Assembly (NCBI GenBank): GCA_020796225.1 | Contig: CM036767.1 | Location: 21,334,927 to 21,398,926 of the forward strand | DNA from: Arion vulgaris | Taxonomy: Eukaryota; Mollusca; Gastropoda; Stylommatophora; Arionidae | DNA: 64,000 nt | Reading direction: 5' to 3' | Part shown: piece by piece, positions 1 to 10,690 of the stretch | How positions within the stretch are numbered: position 1 is the first letter of the stretch | How the letters are laid out: every line of letters starts with the position of its first letter | Notes under the pieces: generated by a model | Seen by the model: the letters and a program-made list of their open reading frames with translations, nothing else | The model's database searches: none | What the model was told of the DNA's origin: nothing | Translations under genes and position numbers: made by a program

Positions 1-327
1 AGTCACAAAAAATAACTAAATGTGAAATGCACTGCCTGCGAAAAGCAACCAACAACACAAGAAAAGACAGTCACCAGCATAAGAAAGAAAGTTGACACAG
101 AACCTTGCTTGAAATACATTGAGAAACATTGAATGAAGTGGTTTGGCCACTTAATAAGAATGCATCCCAACTCCACAGTATACACTCTTCTACAACAGAA
201 CATCAGAGAAGATAGCGAGAGGTAGACAACAAAAAAGATGGTTAGATGGTATAGCAGAATCATGTCACAGAGCAAAAATGACAATCACCCAATCCACCAG
301 AAGAACGCAAGACAAAAACAGAAAACC
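1..327 (+). mobile_element. LN4 LINE ORF2 C-terminal remnant
   Basis: Decayed end of a non-LTR retrotransposon ORF2. Reading around frameshifts gives a CEMHCLRKAT stretch, then KWFGHLIRMHPNSTVY, the usual tail after the reverse-transcriptase domain, then a basic region. The same segment recurs at 43.94-44.29 kb, and its 3' end at 5.8 kb. It is 5' truncated by the window edge and has several frameshifts, so it is non-functional. The family assignment rests on recognising the motif pattern; the clade is not determined. Confidence 0.75.
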
Positions 328-498
328 ACGACACTGGGCAACAACCCGGTAGCAATGACGAATGGACTGACACTGGGCAACAACCCGGTAGCAATGTGAC
401 GACACTGGGCAACAACCCGGTAGCAATGTGACGACACTGGCAACAACCCGGTAGCAATGTGACGACACTGGGCAACAACCCTGTAGCAATGTGACGAC
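328..498 (+). repeat. 32-bp minisatellite in LN4 3' end
   Basis: Five copies of a unit containing ACTGGGCAACAACCCGGTAG, the second disrupted by a short insertion. The single-copy equivalent lies in the LN4 3' end at 44.66-44.69 kb and about 5.83 kb. After the last copy the LINE resumes with its GAA-rich tail (about 499-520). The array is therefore an amplification of the LINE 3' UTR. Confidence 0.85.
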
Positions 499-699
499 AA
501 AAGAAGAAGACGAAGAAGTAAAATTCAGTCATTACTTATTGTCATTTTTACGACCTATTAAGCGGATGCACATTATGCGAATGTTTTTATAATTAACCAT
601 TGTTAGCGATGCGTTAAATTTCAAGTAGCACAATAACGTATTTTTAATGACACTTCGGGTTTAACGAGACGTGGCACTCTAAAGATTGGAAATCGATTG

Positions 700-1015
700 T
701 TTAACAAGAAACCTCATGCACCGAATACATTAAAAGACAACAGATGCAGTGGTTTGGACATTTAATGAGAATGGAATACAATTACCACCAATAACAGCAT
801 ACAATAAAAAGAGATCAGGTACTAGAACCATAGAAAGACCAAGAAAAAGATGAATAGACAATATCAAAACCTACAAAATAAACACGGATATATGGCATAG
901 CAAGGACGACTCATCTGGTCCTGGAACGCAAATTAAAGCTCCAACGTTTAACGACAAAAGTGGACAACCAATTTCATCATCCACCTGGGGAAAAAACAAA
1001 AGATAATATTCAAGA
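700..1015 (+). mobile_element. LN5 LINE 3' end remnant
   Basis: Matches by eye the fragments at 40.59-40.88 kb and, reversed, 45.43-45.75 kb. All carry the same C-terminal coding remnant (QQ.QWFGHLMRME followed by a basic tail) and a 3' region with an ACTCATCTGG motif. Stops and frameshifts are present. About 540-700 shows nothing recognisable. Confidence 0.6.
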
Positions 1016-1054
1016 AATACGAAAAAAAAACACTTCCGAGGTCTGTTTTAAAAA

Positions 1055-1303
1055 GTGTTTTAAAGCCGAAGTATTGACTTCATTGCACCGGGTTTTACCC
1101 CATATGGCTCGGTCCTTCTCCGCAGAAATGGCACGCCACCTGCCGAGAGTATTGCACGAAGCACGAACTCCGTAGCTCCGGCAACAATCCTAGGGTTCTC
1201 TGGAAAAAAGTGAACTCGTGAACAGAAGGCCGCGGCCCGGATTCAAACCCACGACCTTCTACTCGCAAGGCAAAGGGCTTAACCACTCAGACACAGAGAC
1301 CCC
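1055..1303 (-). mobile_element. SINE-E, tRNA-derived SINE
   Basis: On the minus strand the element starts with a tRNA-like head: TCTGAGTGGTTAAG resembles an A box and GGGTTTGAATCC a B box. Leu/Ser-type tRNAs have a similar D arm. The body contains GGAGCTACGGAGTTCGTGC and CTCGGCAGGTGG. The same body is amplified as the 64-bp array at 29.64-30.05 kb, and a related body lies at 61.23-61.35 kb. About 1365-1920 holds nothing I can identify. Confidence 0.65.
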
Positions 1304-1924
1304 AGGTCGGTATGGTGATATAGTCCAATAGACTAGGAACTTGATCTTACCTAGATTGAGATGAAAAATTTGATAGAAGTACGATCGTGCCAGATGGGAT
1401 GCAAACATTGTACATTTAGAACGTGTGGTGAGAAAGCACATCAACGCTATACAGACAACCTCCTCCCAAAAAAGCAAAGAAAAGACCTACTAATCGAAAC
1501 GCTTACTCACGTACTGCATCAGTGTAAAATTACTTTAGACACATTTTTCAATACTATTATTTTATTATTGGTAATAATTTTTGCCCTCATTTACATGACC
1601 TACTTATATCAAATGTCACCGTTATCTCAGGTATATCTTCACTGGGACACAGGTTAAACCTCCCTAGTAGATTCTCAGGTGACAAAAGCGATAAAATACG
1701 TGAACGTTCTCTAAAAGTTCAGTTTGGTATACTTATGCGTGCACTTTTTTTTTATTCTTTCAAACTAGTGTAACTCTGTGGCGTGAAGATGGAGTACTTG
1801 CTTCTCGTTTCAGAAGGACTCGTTTCGTTTCCTACGATGAGCAAGCAGTCTGACAATTTATCCACTGATCTCAGTGTCGCTCTGTTTGTTTTGCGTTCGT
1901 TCTGTCAATCACATTAACCAGGCT

Positions 1925-2195
1925 TTGTGCCAGCGAGGAAAGTGAGTACATTCTCCTTTGCCTTTTACCATTTGGATTGGTATGAGCCTCAACCAACTCA
2001 TGCCAAGTCTTCCTATCTCTAGCTATCTCCTGCAGCTCCTCCAGCTCTTCTTTATATTGTTGATCTCTGCCTCCAAATCTCGTCTCCATGTATTTCTCGG
2101 CCTCCCTTCTTTCGCTGTCCCTGCGGGTTCCAGGCAAGGACCCTTCTTGTTATATTTTCCTCCGGTTTTCGCAAAGTGTGTCCTATCCAGCGCCA
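1925..2195 (-). mobile_element. LN8 LINE ORF2 C-terminal remnant
   Basis: Minus-strand translation across frameshifts gives [16 protein letters not shown], then WNPQGQRK, then EELEELQEIARDRKTWHEL. This is the conserved post-RT tail of many invertebrate LINEs (IGHxLRK, WNPQGKRKRGRP, TWRRDLE, ARDRxxWR). A related copy lies at 3.54-3.75 kb. Open stretches are short, so it is a pseudogene. Confidence 0.75.
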
Positions 2196-2329
2196 GCGTC
2201 TTTTTTAACCTGTTCGTTCACTGGAATCTGTCTTGTTCTCTCCATAAGTTCCTCATTTGTGACCCTATCTAAGTGAGTACATTGCGTAACCTTTAAGTCC
2301 ATATGTAGAAGAGACATATCTGCATTTTG

Positions 2330-3125
2330 AACTAAATATCAGTGTAAGTGAGATCGAGTTTCTAGTCCTATAAGAGACGAAAGATGAATGTTAATCCTAG
2401 TGAAACACGTACAAACAAAGTACTATAGTTTTACAAAATACAGAAACAGTAACGATAAACAGCAACGTTTCGACCAACAAGGCCTTTATCAAGCAAACGA
2501 ACAAACAGGAGTGACAAATTAAAATGAAACACAAATGGACGACCAAATACAAACGTATCTAAGGAACTTACCTACAACGTCACAACGAATAGTTGCAGCA
2601 ATATGGCGACGAATATCGAAATAGTTTCTGTATTTTGTAAAACTATAGTACTTTGTTTGTACGTGTTTCACTATTTACCAAGTTTTACTGCAGTCTTCCC
2701 CCTATTTCAATGTTAATCCTATCGCTCCGTAATTTTTGTTTTTACCTCCGGAAGCTTCTAGATTGCAATATAGATATTGAATTAGCCAGCGTACTGGCTT
2801 CGTGTCATCTTACAAAATACCACGAGCCTATATATCGGCTTAGAAGACCGAAGGGGTTAAGTCCTGTGTTCAAGCTGAGAAAGTAGAGGGACCCTTGCAG
2901 TGTAACATCGACAAGATTAGTCTAGAAAAGTTACTGTTAGGAAAGAAAAGTAATTAATAACAATAGAACTAAAATTTCTCACAATTCAAACATTTTCATC
3001 GAGAATCCTCGCTGGTGCTATGAAGTTCGTGCACTATCGTTGAGATCTGTCTGTGTAAACAATGATATCGGAGCATACATGATTATTCACCGAAGTGAAG
3101 AGATGATTGTTCTATCAATTAGTTC
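2330..3125 (+). mobile_element. SINE-C copy split by a foldback element
   Basis: GTAAGTGAGATCGAGTTTCT at the left and the AT-rich end ATTCACCGAAGTGAAGAGAT at the right match the SINE-C copies at 63.6, 60.3, 51.2 and 31.7 kb. The copy is interrupted by the foldback insertion at 2400-2708. It also holds extra diverged sequence at about 2722-2830. Confidence 0.55.
2400..2708 (+). mobile_element. Foldback element with long inverted repeats
   Basis: Left end GTGAAACACGTACAAACAAA is inverted at 2651-2670. The inverted repeat extends about 50 bp through the ACTATAGTTTTACAAAATAC segment. After the right inverted repeat there is an extra 38-bp tail ending CAGTCTTCCCCCTATTTC. The element is flanked by a 13-bp direct repeat, AATGTTAATCCTA, at 2387-2399 and 2709-2721. 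Relatives are at 44.29-44.66 kb and 34.93-38.5 kb, where the tail is expanded. No coding capacity is seen. The class is uncertain: a Penelope-like or other non-autonomous retroelement would fit a 13-bp duplication. Confidence 0.8.
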
Positions 3126-3162
3126 ATCTTTCAATCTTCCAAGAGATATTTACATTGCCTAT

Positions 3163-3227
3163 CTCGTTTCTCTATCTCCTCTCTATCTCTCTATCTCTCT
3201 CTCCTCTCTCTCTCTCTCCTCTCTCTC

Positions 3228-3306
<79 letters not shown>

Positions 3307-3317
3307 CTCTCTCTCTC

Positions 3318-3353
<36 letters not shown>

Positions 3354-3411
3354 CTCTCCTCTCTCTCTCTCTCTCCTCTCTCCTCCTCTCCTCTCTCTCT
3401 CCTCCTCTCTC

Positions 3412-3463
<52 letters not shown>

Positions 3464-3478
3464 TCTCTCTCTCTCCCC
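3163..3478. repeat. (CT)n-rich microsatellite
   Basis: About 315 bp of TC dinucleotides with interspersed CCTCT. Long polySer/Leu or polyArg/Glu reading frames across it are low-complexity artefacts. Confidence 0.95.
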
Positions 3479-3539
3479 ATTTATTTTAGTCCTTTTAACA
3501 TTTCGTACATCTCTTTCTTTCTTGTCTCCTATGCATTTA

Positions 3540-3745
3540 AAACCCGATTGAGGCATAGGCCTTCAACAAACTAATGCCAAGTCTTCCTAACTTTAGCAAA
3601 CTCTTACAGCTCCTTCCAGTTTGTCTGTATATCGTTACTAAGTGTCTCCAAATCTCTTCTCCATGTATGTCTAGGCGTCTCTCTCTATCGCTTTCCATGT
3701 GGGTTCAAGAAGGTATCCTTAATCATATATTCCTTCGATTTCTCA
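3540..3745 (-). mobile_element. LN8 LINE ORF2 C-terminal remnant
   Basis: Minus strand reads TPRHTWRRDLETLSND, then NWKEL, EFAKVRKTWH, FVEGLCLNRV with two in-frame stops. This is the terminal ORF2 tail, closely comparable with the unit of the 75-bp array (TWRRKLETDCKRIGKTWKEL) and with 1.93-2.20 kb. Confidence 0.75.
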
Positions 3746-3799
3746 CGTGATTCACATATTATCTAAACATATATATGTTTAAATATAATTGAACAGAAG

Positions 3800-4190
3800 A
3801 TCCCTTCACATCATGGACAGAGAGAAAAATAGATCTATCAGAGAAGAACAAATAATCATCAGAAGACAATGTCTATACAGAGAAGACATAATCTATCGAG
3901 AAAAACAAGATTATCTGAGAGAGAACAAATGACTACCAGAAGAGACAAATGATCTATCAGAGAGAGAACAAATGATCATCAGGAAGAGAACAAATGATAT
4001 CAGAAGAGAACAAATAGATCTATCAGAGAGAGAAAAGATCATCAGAGAGAAGAGAACAAATAGATCTATCCAGAGAGAAGAGAACAAATAGTTTATCAGA
4101 AGAACAAATGTCTATCCAGAGACAAAGATATCAGAAAGAGAACAAAAGATCATCAAGAGAAAACAAATAGATCATCATAGAACACAATCA
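3800..4190 (+). repeat. Degenerate ~30-bp array of a LINE segment
   Basis: Repeated variants of GAGAACAAATAGATCTATCA with irregular spacing. The single-copy version is in the LN1 LINE at 58.56-58.59 kb, where it encodes EKRTNRSIQ after the RT domain. The irregular indels suggest an old array or residual sequencing error. Confidence 0.6.
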
Positions 4191-4234
4191 AAACTGAAAT
4201 TTCAAATAACAAAAATGAAATTTATTTATTTTGT

Positions 4235-4345
4235 ACATTTAAAAAGGCATGTTGGGCTGGAGAAGACCAGAATGGAAGGAGTCATACCGACAAATAGAAG
4301 AAGAGGGAAACTAAGGAAAAGATGTAACTGATGGGTTGAGCCCAT
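4235..4345 (+). mobile_element. LN1 LINE ORF2 C-terminal fragment
   Basis: GGGCTGGAGAAGACC followed by an AAGAAGAGGGAAACT stretch matches the LEKT...KRRRGRPRRRW region at 20.1 and 58.7 kb. It has a deletion and a stop soon after. Confidence 0.55.
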
Positions 4346-4414
4346 GGGTTCGATTACAGTGAGCATGGAATACATTTACAACTGTAAGTCTCTCAGGTAT
4401 ATAAAAAACACCCA

Positions 4415-5326
4415 CAAAACTATCGTTACTGCAACTATCGTTACTGCAACTATCGTTACTGCAACTATCGTTACTGCAACTATCGTTACTGCAACTATCG
4501 TTACTGCAACTATCGTTACTGAAACTATCGTTACTGCATCTATCGTTACTGAAACTATCGTTACTGCAACTATCGTTACTGCAACTATCGTTACTGAAAC
4601 TATCGTTACTGAAACTATCGTTACTGAAACTATCGTTACTGAAACTATCGTTACTGCAACTATCGTTACGAACTATCGTTACTGAAACTATCGTTACTGA
4701 AACTATCGTTACTGCAACTATCGTTACTGAAACTATCGTTACTGAAACTATCGTTACTGAAACTATCGTTACTGAAACTATCGTTACTGCAACTATCGTT
4801 ACTGCAACTATCGTTACTGAAACTATCGTTACTGAAACTATCGTTACTGAAACTATCGTTACTGAAACTATCGTTACTGAAACTATCGTTACTGAACTAT
4901 CGTTACTGAAACATCGTTACGAAACTATCAGTTACTGAAACTATCGTTACTGAAACTATCGTTACGAAACTATCGACTTGAATTCTTACCTGAACTATCG
5001 TTACTGCAACTATCTTACTGAAACATGTGCTGAAACGATCTTCTAACTATCTTACCGAAGCTATCTTACGAAACTAGTACTGATCCATGTTACTGAAACT
5101 ATCGTTACTGCAACTATCGTTACTGCAACTATCGTTACTGCAACTATCGTTACTGCAACTATCGTTACTGCAACTATCGTTACTGCAACTATCGTTACTG
5201 AAACTATCGTTACTGCAACTATCGTTACTGCAACTATCGTTACTGCAACTATCGTTACTGCAACTATCGTTACTGCAACTATCGTTACTGCAACTATCGT
5301 TACTGCAACTATCGTTACTGCCCTGT
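4415..5326. repeat. 15-bp minisatellite (ACTATCGTTACTGMA)
   Basis: Roughly 55-60 units of ACTATCGTTACTGCA or ACTATCGTTACTGAA. The left block (to about 4975) mixes both variants and the right block (5094-5326) is almost pure GCA. An indel-riddled stretch at about 4975-5093 separates them. No parent element was recognised. Confidence 0.95.
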
Positions 5327-5424
5327 AATACCGCTTTTTGTGCGATATAAGACAGGAGAGACATGTGCCTAGGAATGTAAGGACACATGGCTAGTGCAGT
5401 CGTCACCAAACTGTTCAGGTTAGG

Positions 5425-5600
5425 ATGTTTTCTTTATGTCCTCTAAAGAAAAAAACACCTTGGTCTTACCGTGAATTGAACCCGAGTCTCCTGCATGGGT
5501 GCTGCGCTCTAATCCATTCGACCAGACGCTCCATGCTCTCAGGTAAACCCAGTACAATTGGGTACCAGGGACAGCACATGGAAGTAAAGACGGCCGGCGT
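5425..5600 (-). mobile_element. SINE-D, tRNA-derived SINE
   Basis: Minus strand carries a tRNA-like head: GTCTGGTCGAATGGATTAG as A-box region and GGGTTCAATTC as B box. The same head is at 56.0 kb. The acceptor stem is not complementary and no matching 3' side is present, so it is a SINE head rather than a tRNA gene. Confidence 0.6.
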
Positions 5601-5639
5601 GATGTTGACCATATCACACTTCATGTGCTGATGGTTATA

Positions 5640-5890
5640 AAATACTGAAGAATTATGGGAAAACTACAGAAAAAACCGCGATAACACAAGAGTCCAAAAC
5701 AAACACACTATGACAAAGCGGACATAAGTAGTAACAACTCAGGAGAACCCAGCAGTAGGCAAAACAACAGCGTTTAAGAAACAAGAATAGCTATGACTCA
5801 CAACCACTAGACAACAGCAAAAAACCCATGACACTGAGCAACAACCCAATAACAGTGTAACGACAAAAGAAGAAGAGGAAGAACACCGTA
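5640..5890 (+). mobile_element. LN4 LINE 3' end with GAA tail
   Basis: The last part (5.80-5.89 kb) repeats the ACTGAGCAACAACCCAATAA and ACGACAAAAGAAGAAGAGG signature of LN4. The upstream portion is diverged. 5890-6435 shows only AT-rich unassigned sequence. Confidence 0.6.
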
Positions 5891-6435
5891 TACCCCAACA
5901 TACATCGAGGTATGAAAAAAAAGTTCCTTAACTTTTTAAAATATTAAACGTGCACAAAAACACACTAACGAATGCACACCAATTACAAAGCGCACGCACA
6001 CACATATAAAAAACCTGCAGGTGCCAAATTTGTAGATTAACCTGAAATATACGAGTTACTTCATTAAGATAAATCTCTGGAACTATTTCTTGCACGTCTG
6101 AGCGTTATCAGAACATATGAAATATTAAATTACATAATCTTACATCTTAGATTGGTTTGTTTCATTGAAATAAATTGTTTTTCTGCAACGTTTCTCTTTG
6201 CTTTAATTAATGTAAATGTTGTATGTGCATCGAAAAGGGTATTTGGCGTCGATCCAAGCCCAAATATACGGCTTAAGCGAATCATTAAAGAGAACTTATA
6301 CGAAGGAATGGGAAGTGTTGGGGACTGACTGTCAGCGAGACAGACACAAAACATTTCCCGTAGGAAAAAAACGGAAGCCCTGACCTACACGTGTATGGTA
6401 CCATAGATATAAGTAGGGACCTGCAACAGAAGTTA

Positions 6436-6528
6436 GTTCTTCAAAGATTATTATTATCACAATAAGAATGATAAAATAGGACGCATAGAAAAACGAACGC
6501 AAAGAAGAAGAAGAAGTATGTGCATCAG
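6436..6528 (+). repeat. Dispersed repeat 3' end with GAA tail
   Basis: ATCACAATAAGAATGATAAA followed by CGAACGCAAAGAAGAAG. The first motif recurs at 24.9 kb and the second at 27.39-27.42 kb. It looks like the 3' tail of a non-LTR type element directly upstream of the LN7 fragment. Confidence 0.4.
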
Positions 6529-6532
6529 ATAG

Positions 6533-7085
6533 CAGATGCAGATCAGAAATAAAGAGCAGAATAGTGCTGGTCAAAGCAGCGTTTCAGAAAATGAGAAGCA
6601 TTATACGCAACAAGGCATTGTTAATTGATATCAGCATGAGAGTTATACAGTGCTACATAGAACCAATACTGACAAACGGATGCGAGTCATGGACAATAAA
6701 CAAACAGATCGAAAAATCTCTGAGGACCACAGAGATGTGGTTTTACAGAAGAATGATGAAAATCCCATGGATTGTTAAAATGACTAGCGTGGAGGTGTTG
6801 AATGAGGTCAAGACACAAAGAAAGCTTATCATCAATATCAGAAAGAGGCAGTCATCATTTTCGGACATGGATGAGAAATGGAGGTCTCGAACACATTGTG
6901 ACAACCGGTAAAATCAAGGGAAGACGAGACAGATGAAGACAGAGAGAAAACAGTTTGGATAGCCTGATTTCATGGCACGAACGAGTGTCAACATGAGAGA
7001 TGATACCATACACCAGAGACAGAGATTTGTGGAGATCTATGATAGCCTACGTCTGCAAGCACGGCACCTGATGATGATGTATCTA
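6533..7085 (+). mobile_element. LN7 LINE reverse-transcriptase C-terminus
   Basis: Reads SDSRCRSEIKSRIV, KAAFQKMRSIIRNKALL, RVIQCYIEPILTNGCESW, TEMWFYRRMMKIPW, then IRKRQ and KIKGRRDR. This is the RT thumb/C-terminal region of a widespread invertebrate non-LTR element. An open frame covers about 115 codons (6564-6911), then a frameshift; homology continues to a TGATGATGATG end. There is no RT catalytic motif in the fragment, so it is a 5'-truncated dead copy. A second copy is at 32.64-33.39 kb. Confidence 0.85.
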
Positions 7086-7099
7086 GATGCTGATTTTAG

Positions 7100-7675
7100 A
7101 GACCTGATCTAACAGTATGGAGGTATGAGGGTATCGATACTGAGTTTAACATTCGATAAGTACAGGCTGCAGAGTCGCTTGTTTGCGAAAGAGTTGCGCG
7201 AGAAGTCTCAGTGACTCCATGAGCATGATTCGTAAAATCGAATCATGAATAGTGAGACGAAACTGGTGGGGTTACTGGTACAGACAATGATCAGAGAAAT
7301 CACCTTCATTTTTGTCCCTGGGCACGCAGGAGTTAGTGGTAATGAGCGAGCTGATAGATTGGCTGGCTTGGCTACAATATCAGATGGAGCTGCCATGGAC
7401 CAAAATGACATTCTTAACGCATCGGGAGGGTCTTTCCGAACAGGAGTTTCAGGGCTGTGAATCCCACTCGCTGACCAGATCGAGAGTGATGAGTGTTAAT
7501 ATTGGTGCAGCCCGAAAAGAACAACATACTAAATATGTAAAGAGATTGATTAATCAAAATCGAACTGGTGTGTTGGGTCGCTGGACGTTGCTGGATTTGC
7601 TGAGGCGGAGATCGGATCACCTATGGACATGTCCGGAGTGCTATGACGATAGTCCTCATATAACTGATGACTGAT
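7100..7675 (+). mobile_element. JK1 Jockey-type LINE RNase H remnant
   Basis: Encodes ITFIFVPGHAGVSGNERADR, the C-terminal RNase H1 block of Jockey-type LINEs. After a frameshift it encodes MSVNIGAARKEQHTKYVKRL and HLWTCPECYDDSPH, a C-terminal CxxC...H motif. The upstream SMSMIRKIE segment matches the minus-strand copy at 48.60-49.09 kb. The frame is interrupted, so it is not functional. Confidence 0.85.
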
Positions 7676-7856
7676 AAGACAAAAAAGTGTATAACTTCTG
7701 AATGACCGGACATACAAAGTTGAAAACCGCTACTTTAGTTTATCTATAAATATCTCAATACAATAATTGCCTCAATCTGCAGGAAAACTAAGAAAGCTAT
7801 TTTTTTTCCTTCTAACTGCGAAACCTGGTGGTAGCCACTTCATTAAGGGCAATTAA

Positions 7857-9288
7857 GGACAGACGGCACCTAAACAGAAATATTGATCATTGAGGTTGCG
7901 TTTATGATTCTAAATGATCAACTTGATGTTAAAACTCGGAAAAAAATTTCAAAAAATCCAAGCATGTATATTCTATGAAAAAATTTAATATAGAGGGTTT
8001 TTAAGGAAAAATGCCAAAAAAGTAACCTTGCAAAATACAGGATGATTTATGTTCTATTCAGGTTAGCACTATAGAACTTTCAGATGTTATTGTAAATCGG
8101 CATATCTTGAACTGGTAGCAAAATATTTATAAAGTATAATAAAATGAATTTTTTCTGAATTTTTAAATGCAAATTCAGATTTTTGACTAAAAAATATGGG
8201 GTAGGAGATATTCTTTTGCATGAGACACAAAAACTGTTCAATGAATGCTTTTTAAAGTGGTAGGGGATGATCAAATATGCATAAGAAAAAAGTATGCACA
8301 TTTATACAACAATCCTTTGAGTAGTTTTGGAAAAAACGTGTATTTAGTGACATACATTTATGGAAAAGAACAATTTTGAGAAAAAGCCAAAAACTAACAT
8401 ATTTTCAATTATTGACCAAATTAATTTACTTTAAGATCCCCAGGAGCATACAAACTTGCCTCAGCACATGCTTTAGATGCCATGCTAGTTGTTTTACATC
8501 TTTCTATCTTTTTGTGCCTAAATTCTGTATTAGCAAGGAAGATATGTGGTTTTATAGATGACAGCAAAATACTGAAAATAATGTTTTCCAAAGGAAAAGT
8601 TAAACTAAAACAAAAGTTTCATATCGGCACAATTTCATATTATTAACTACAATATTGGCATCATTGACAGTTATTTTTAAGCTCCTCCTCAAAGTAAATG
8701 AGATCTTAGGACACCAAGTCCATATAAGATTATGGAAAGATTCATTAGCATTGTGAGAACCACCATGAATATATTTTGTCAACGAAGCCACAAGATAGCT
8801 TGACAAATACTTGCATTATGTTGCCAAAAATAAAATTAGGCAGTTTGTTCTCAATCAACTAAAACTTTATCTTTAGGGCACAAGCTACTCAGCCTATTGC
8901 AGTTCTCATGGTTATCTTTGTGATGTTTAAATATGGCTCAAATACTATTTATCCAACCAATGTTCTCTAATTTTCCATAATTTTTCATACAAGTTACATC
9001 ATAATCACACTGCATAAGTTTAATGATGCTATTAGTTAATCTATCTGCACTACCATATTACTATAAACACTTTGCTACCATCTGTTGAAGCAAAGTTATG
9101 ATATTTCCTATATAATTAGCTAAAAAACATATACATGCCTAGTTAAAAAATTAATTAAAATACAAAACTACATTTTTTTTTCTAACTAAAGATAGATTCT
9201 TGTTCGAAATTGGATGTATTACCTAAAATTAAAAACCCAAATTTCATTTTTAAAGAAAAATCGTTAAATATAGGGGTGCGGTCTGTCC
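7857..9288 (-). mobile_element. Kolobok-like TTAA transposon (decayed)
   Basis: Flanked on both sides by TTAA (7853-7856 and 9289-9292). The terminal inverted repeats are GGACAGACGGCACC at the left and, on the minus strand, GGACAGACCGCACC at the right. Length is about 1.43 kb. It contains a minus-strand transposase remnant. TTAA duplications with a Mutator/Kolobok-type DDE transposase fit the Kolobok superfamily; piggyBac also uses TTAA, but the residues do not look like it. Confidence 0.7.
8395..9110 (-). pseudogene. Mutator/Kolobok-like transposase remnant
   Basis: Minus strand, C-terminal half of a DDE transposase with stops. Readable blocks in order are KLMQCDYDVTCMKNYGKL, HKDNHENCNRLSSLCPKDK, HGGSHNANESFHNLIWTWCP, and KTTSMASKACAEASLYAPGD. 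The H..NC, NESFH..IW..CPK and R(H)KK blocks are typical of Mutator-like transposase domains. The longest open piece is about 68 codons (8600-8806). The N-terminal half is missing, so the element is non-autonomous. Nothing else was found between 7.86 and 8.39 kb, which would be its 3' UTR. Confidence 0.65.
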
Positions 9289-9419
9289 TTAAATAGACTA
9301 GCAGCAGGAATGAAATTAAGAAACGAAAGTCAGACGTTAGCATAGTCAAAACAAGTCAGTTATCTACAGAGATGGCACGTTAAGACCAAGAAATTGCTGA
9401 TTAAAAAAGTAAGCTCTAT

Positions 9420-10600
9420 CTTAGGTTTTCTCTCTCTCTCTTTCTCGATCATTCTCTTGCCCGCTTTCTTTCTTTCTCGTCAATTTTGTTACTGAATTTC
9501 TCGCTCTCGATTGCTTTCTCTCTCTATTTTCACTGTCTCACTTTTCGCACTCTCTTTCTATGTCTCTCTCTTTCTCAAGTCTCTTACCTCTATCTTTCCC
9601 TCGTTTAGATTCTCTTTCTCGCAAGTCTCTTGCCTTCTATCTTTCTCTCGTTTCGATTCTCTTTCTCGCAAGTCTCTTGCCTTCTATCTTTCTCTCGTTT
9701 AGATTCTCTTTCTCGCAAGTCTCTTGCCTTCTATCTTTCCCTCGTTTAGATTCTCTTTCTCGCAAGTCTCTTACCCTCTATCTTTCCCTCGTTTAGATTC
9801 TCTTTCTCGCAAGTCTCTTGCCTTCTATCTTTCTCTCGTTTAGATTCTCTTTCTCGCAAGTCTCTTGCCTTCTATCTTTCTCTCGTTTAGATTCTCTTCT
9901 CTCAAGTCTCTTGCCTTCTATCTTTCCCTCGTTTAGATTCTCTTTCTCGCAAGTCTCTTGCCTTCTATCTTTCTCTCGTTTAGATTCTCTTTCTCGCAAG
10001 TCTCTTGCCTTCTATCTTTCTCTCGTTTAGATTCTCTTTCTCGCAAGTCTCTTGCCTTCTATCTTTCTCTCGTTTAGATTCTCTTTCTCGCAAGTCTCTT
10101 GCCCTCTATCTTTCTCTCGTTTAGATTCTCTTTCTCGCAAGTCTCTTGCCTTCTATCTTTCTCTCGTTTAGATTCTCTTTCTCGCAAGTCTCTTGCCTTC
10201 TATCTTTCTCTCGTTAAGATTCTCTTTCGTCAAGTCTCTTGCCTTCTATCTTTCTCTCGTTAAAATTCTCTTTCTCGCTAATTATTTAGCTCCTTTAGCT
10301 CTTTTTCTTTCTCTCATCGCCCTCTCTCTATCTTCCTCACATACTCTCCTGCATTTTCTCGCTCCCTTTTCGCTTTCTGTCTTTCTCTCACGCTCTCTCT
10401 TTCTATCTCACTCTCATGCTTTCTTTTACGCTTTCTCTCGCTCGCGTTTTCTCGCTTACACTCTTCCATTCTCTCATTTTGATCTTTCTTTTCCTCTTCT
10501 TTCTTTAACGCTCTATCTCTCTATTTTCGCTCACTCTCTCTTACTCTCTTTCTTTTCTCTCTCGCTCTTTTGCTCCTCTCTGTTTTTGAAACCAGCAGGA
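9420..10600. repeat. CT-rich region with 47-bp minisatellite
   Basis: A 47-bp unit (TTTAGATTCTCTTTCTCGCA followed by AGTCTCTTGCCTTCTATCTT) repeats about 15 times at roughly 9557-10290. It is flanked by irregular CT-rich sequence up to 10.6 kb. No coding evidence or parent element was seen. Confidence 0.9.
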
Positions 10601-10690
10601 AAAGAGGAGTAGAGGATGGCCTAGACATACTTGGAGAAGAAAGCTGGAGACTGATTGTAAAAGGATAGGTAAAACATGGAAATAATTGGA
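10601..10690 (+). mobile_element. LN8-like LINE ORF2 tail seeding the 75-bp array
   Basis: Reads RGWPRHTWRRKLETDCKR and then GKTWK, the conserved RGRPxxTWRR tail of LINE ORF2, running without a break into the first 75-bp unit. The array is therefore born inside this LINE copy. The continuing tail (normally ending ...WR.LV.GLC) is not seen after the array; at about 18,000 the sequence changes abruptly. Confidence 0.75.

Noticed and set aside
3172..3556. Arg/Glu-rich or Ser/Leu-rich protein
   Set aside because: Translation of a CT/GA microsatellite.
4415..5326. Telomeric or centromeric satellite
   Set aside because: The 15-bp unit is unlike known telomere repeats and the array is short and confined to one locus here.
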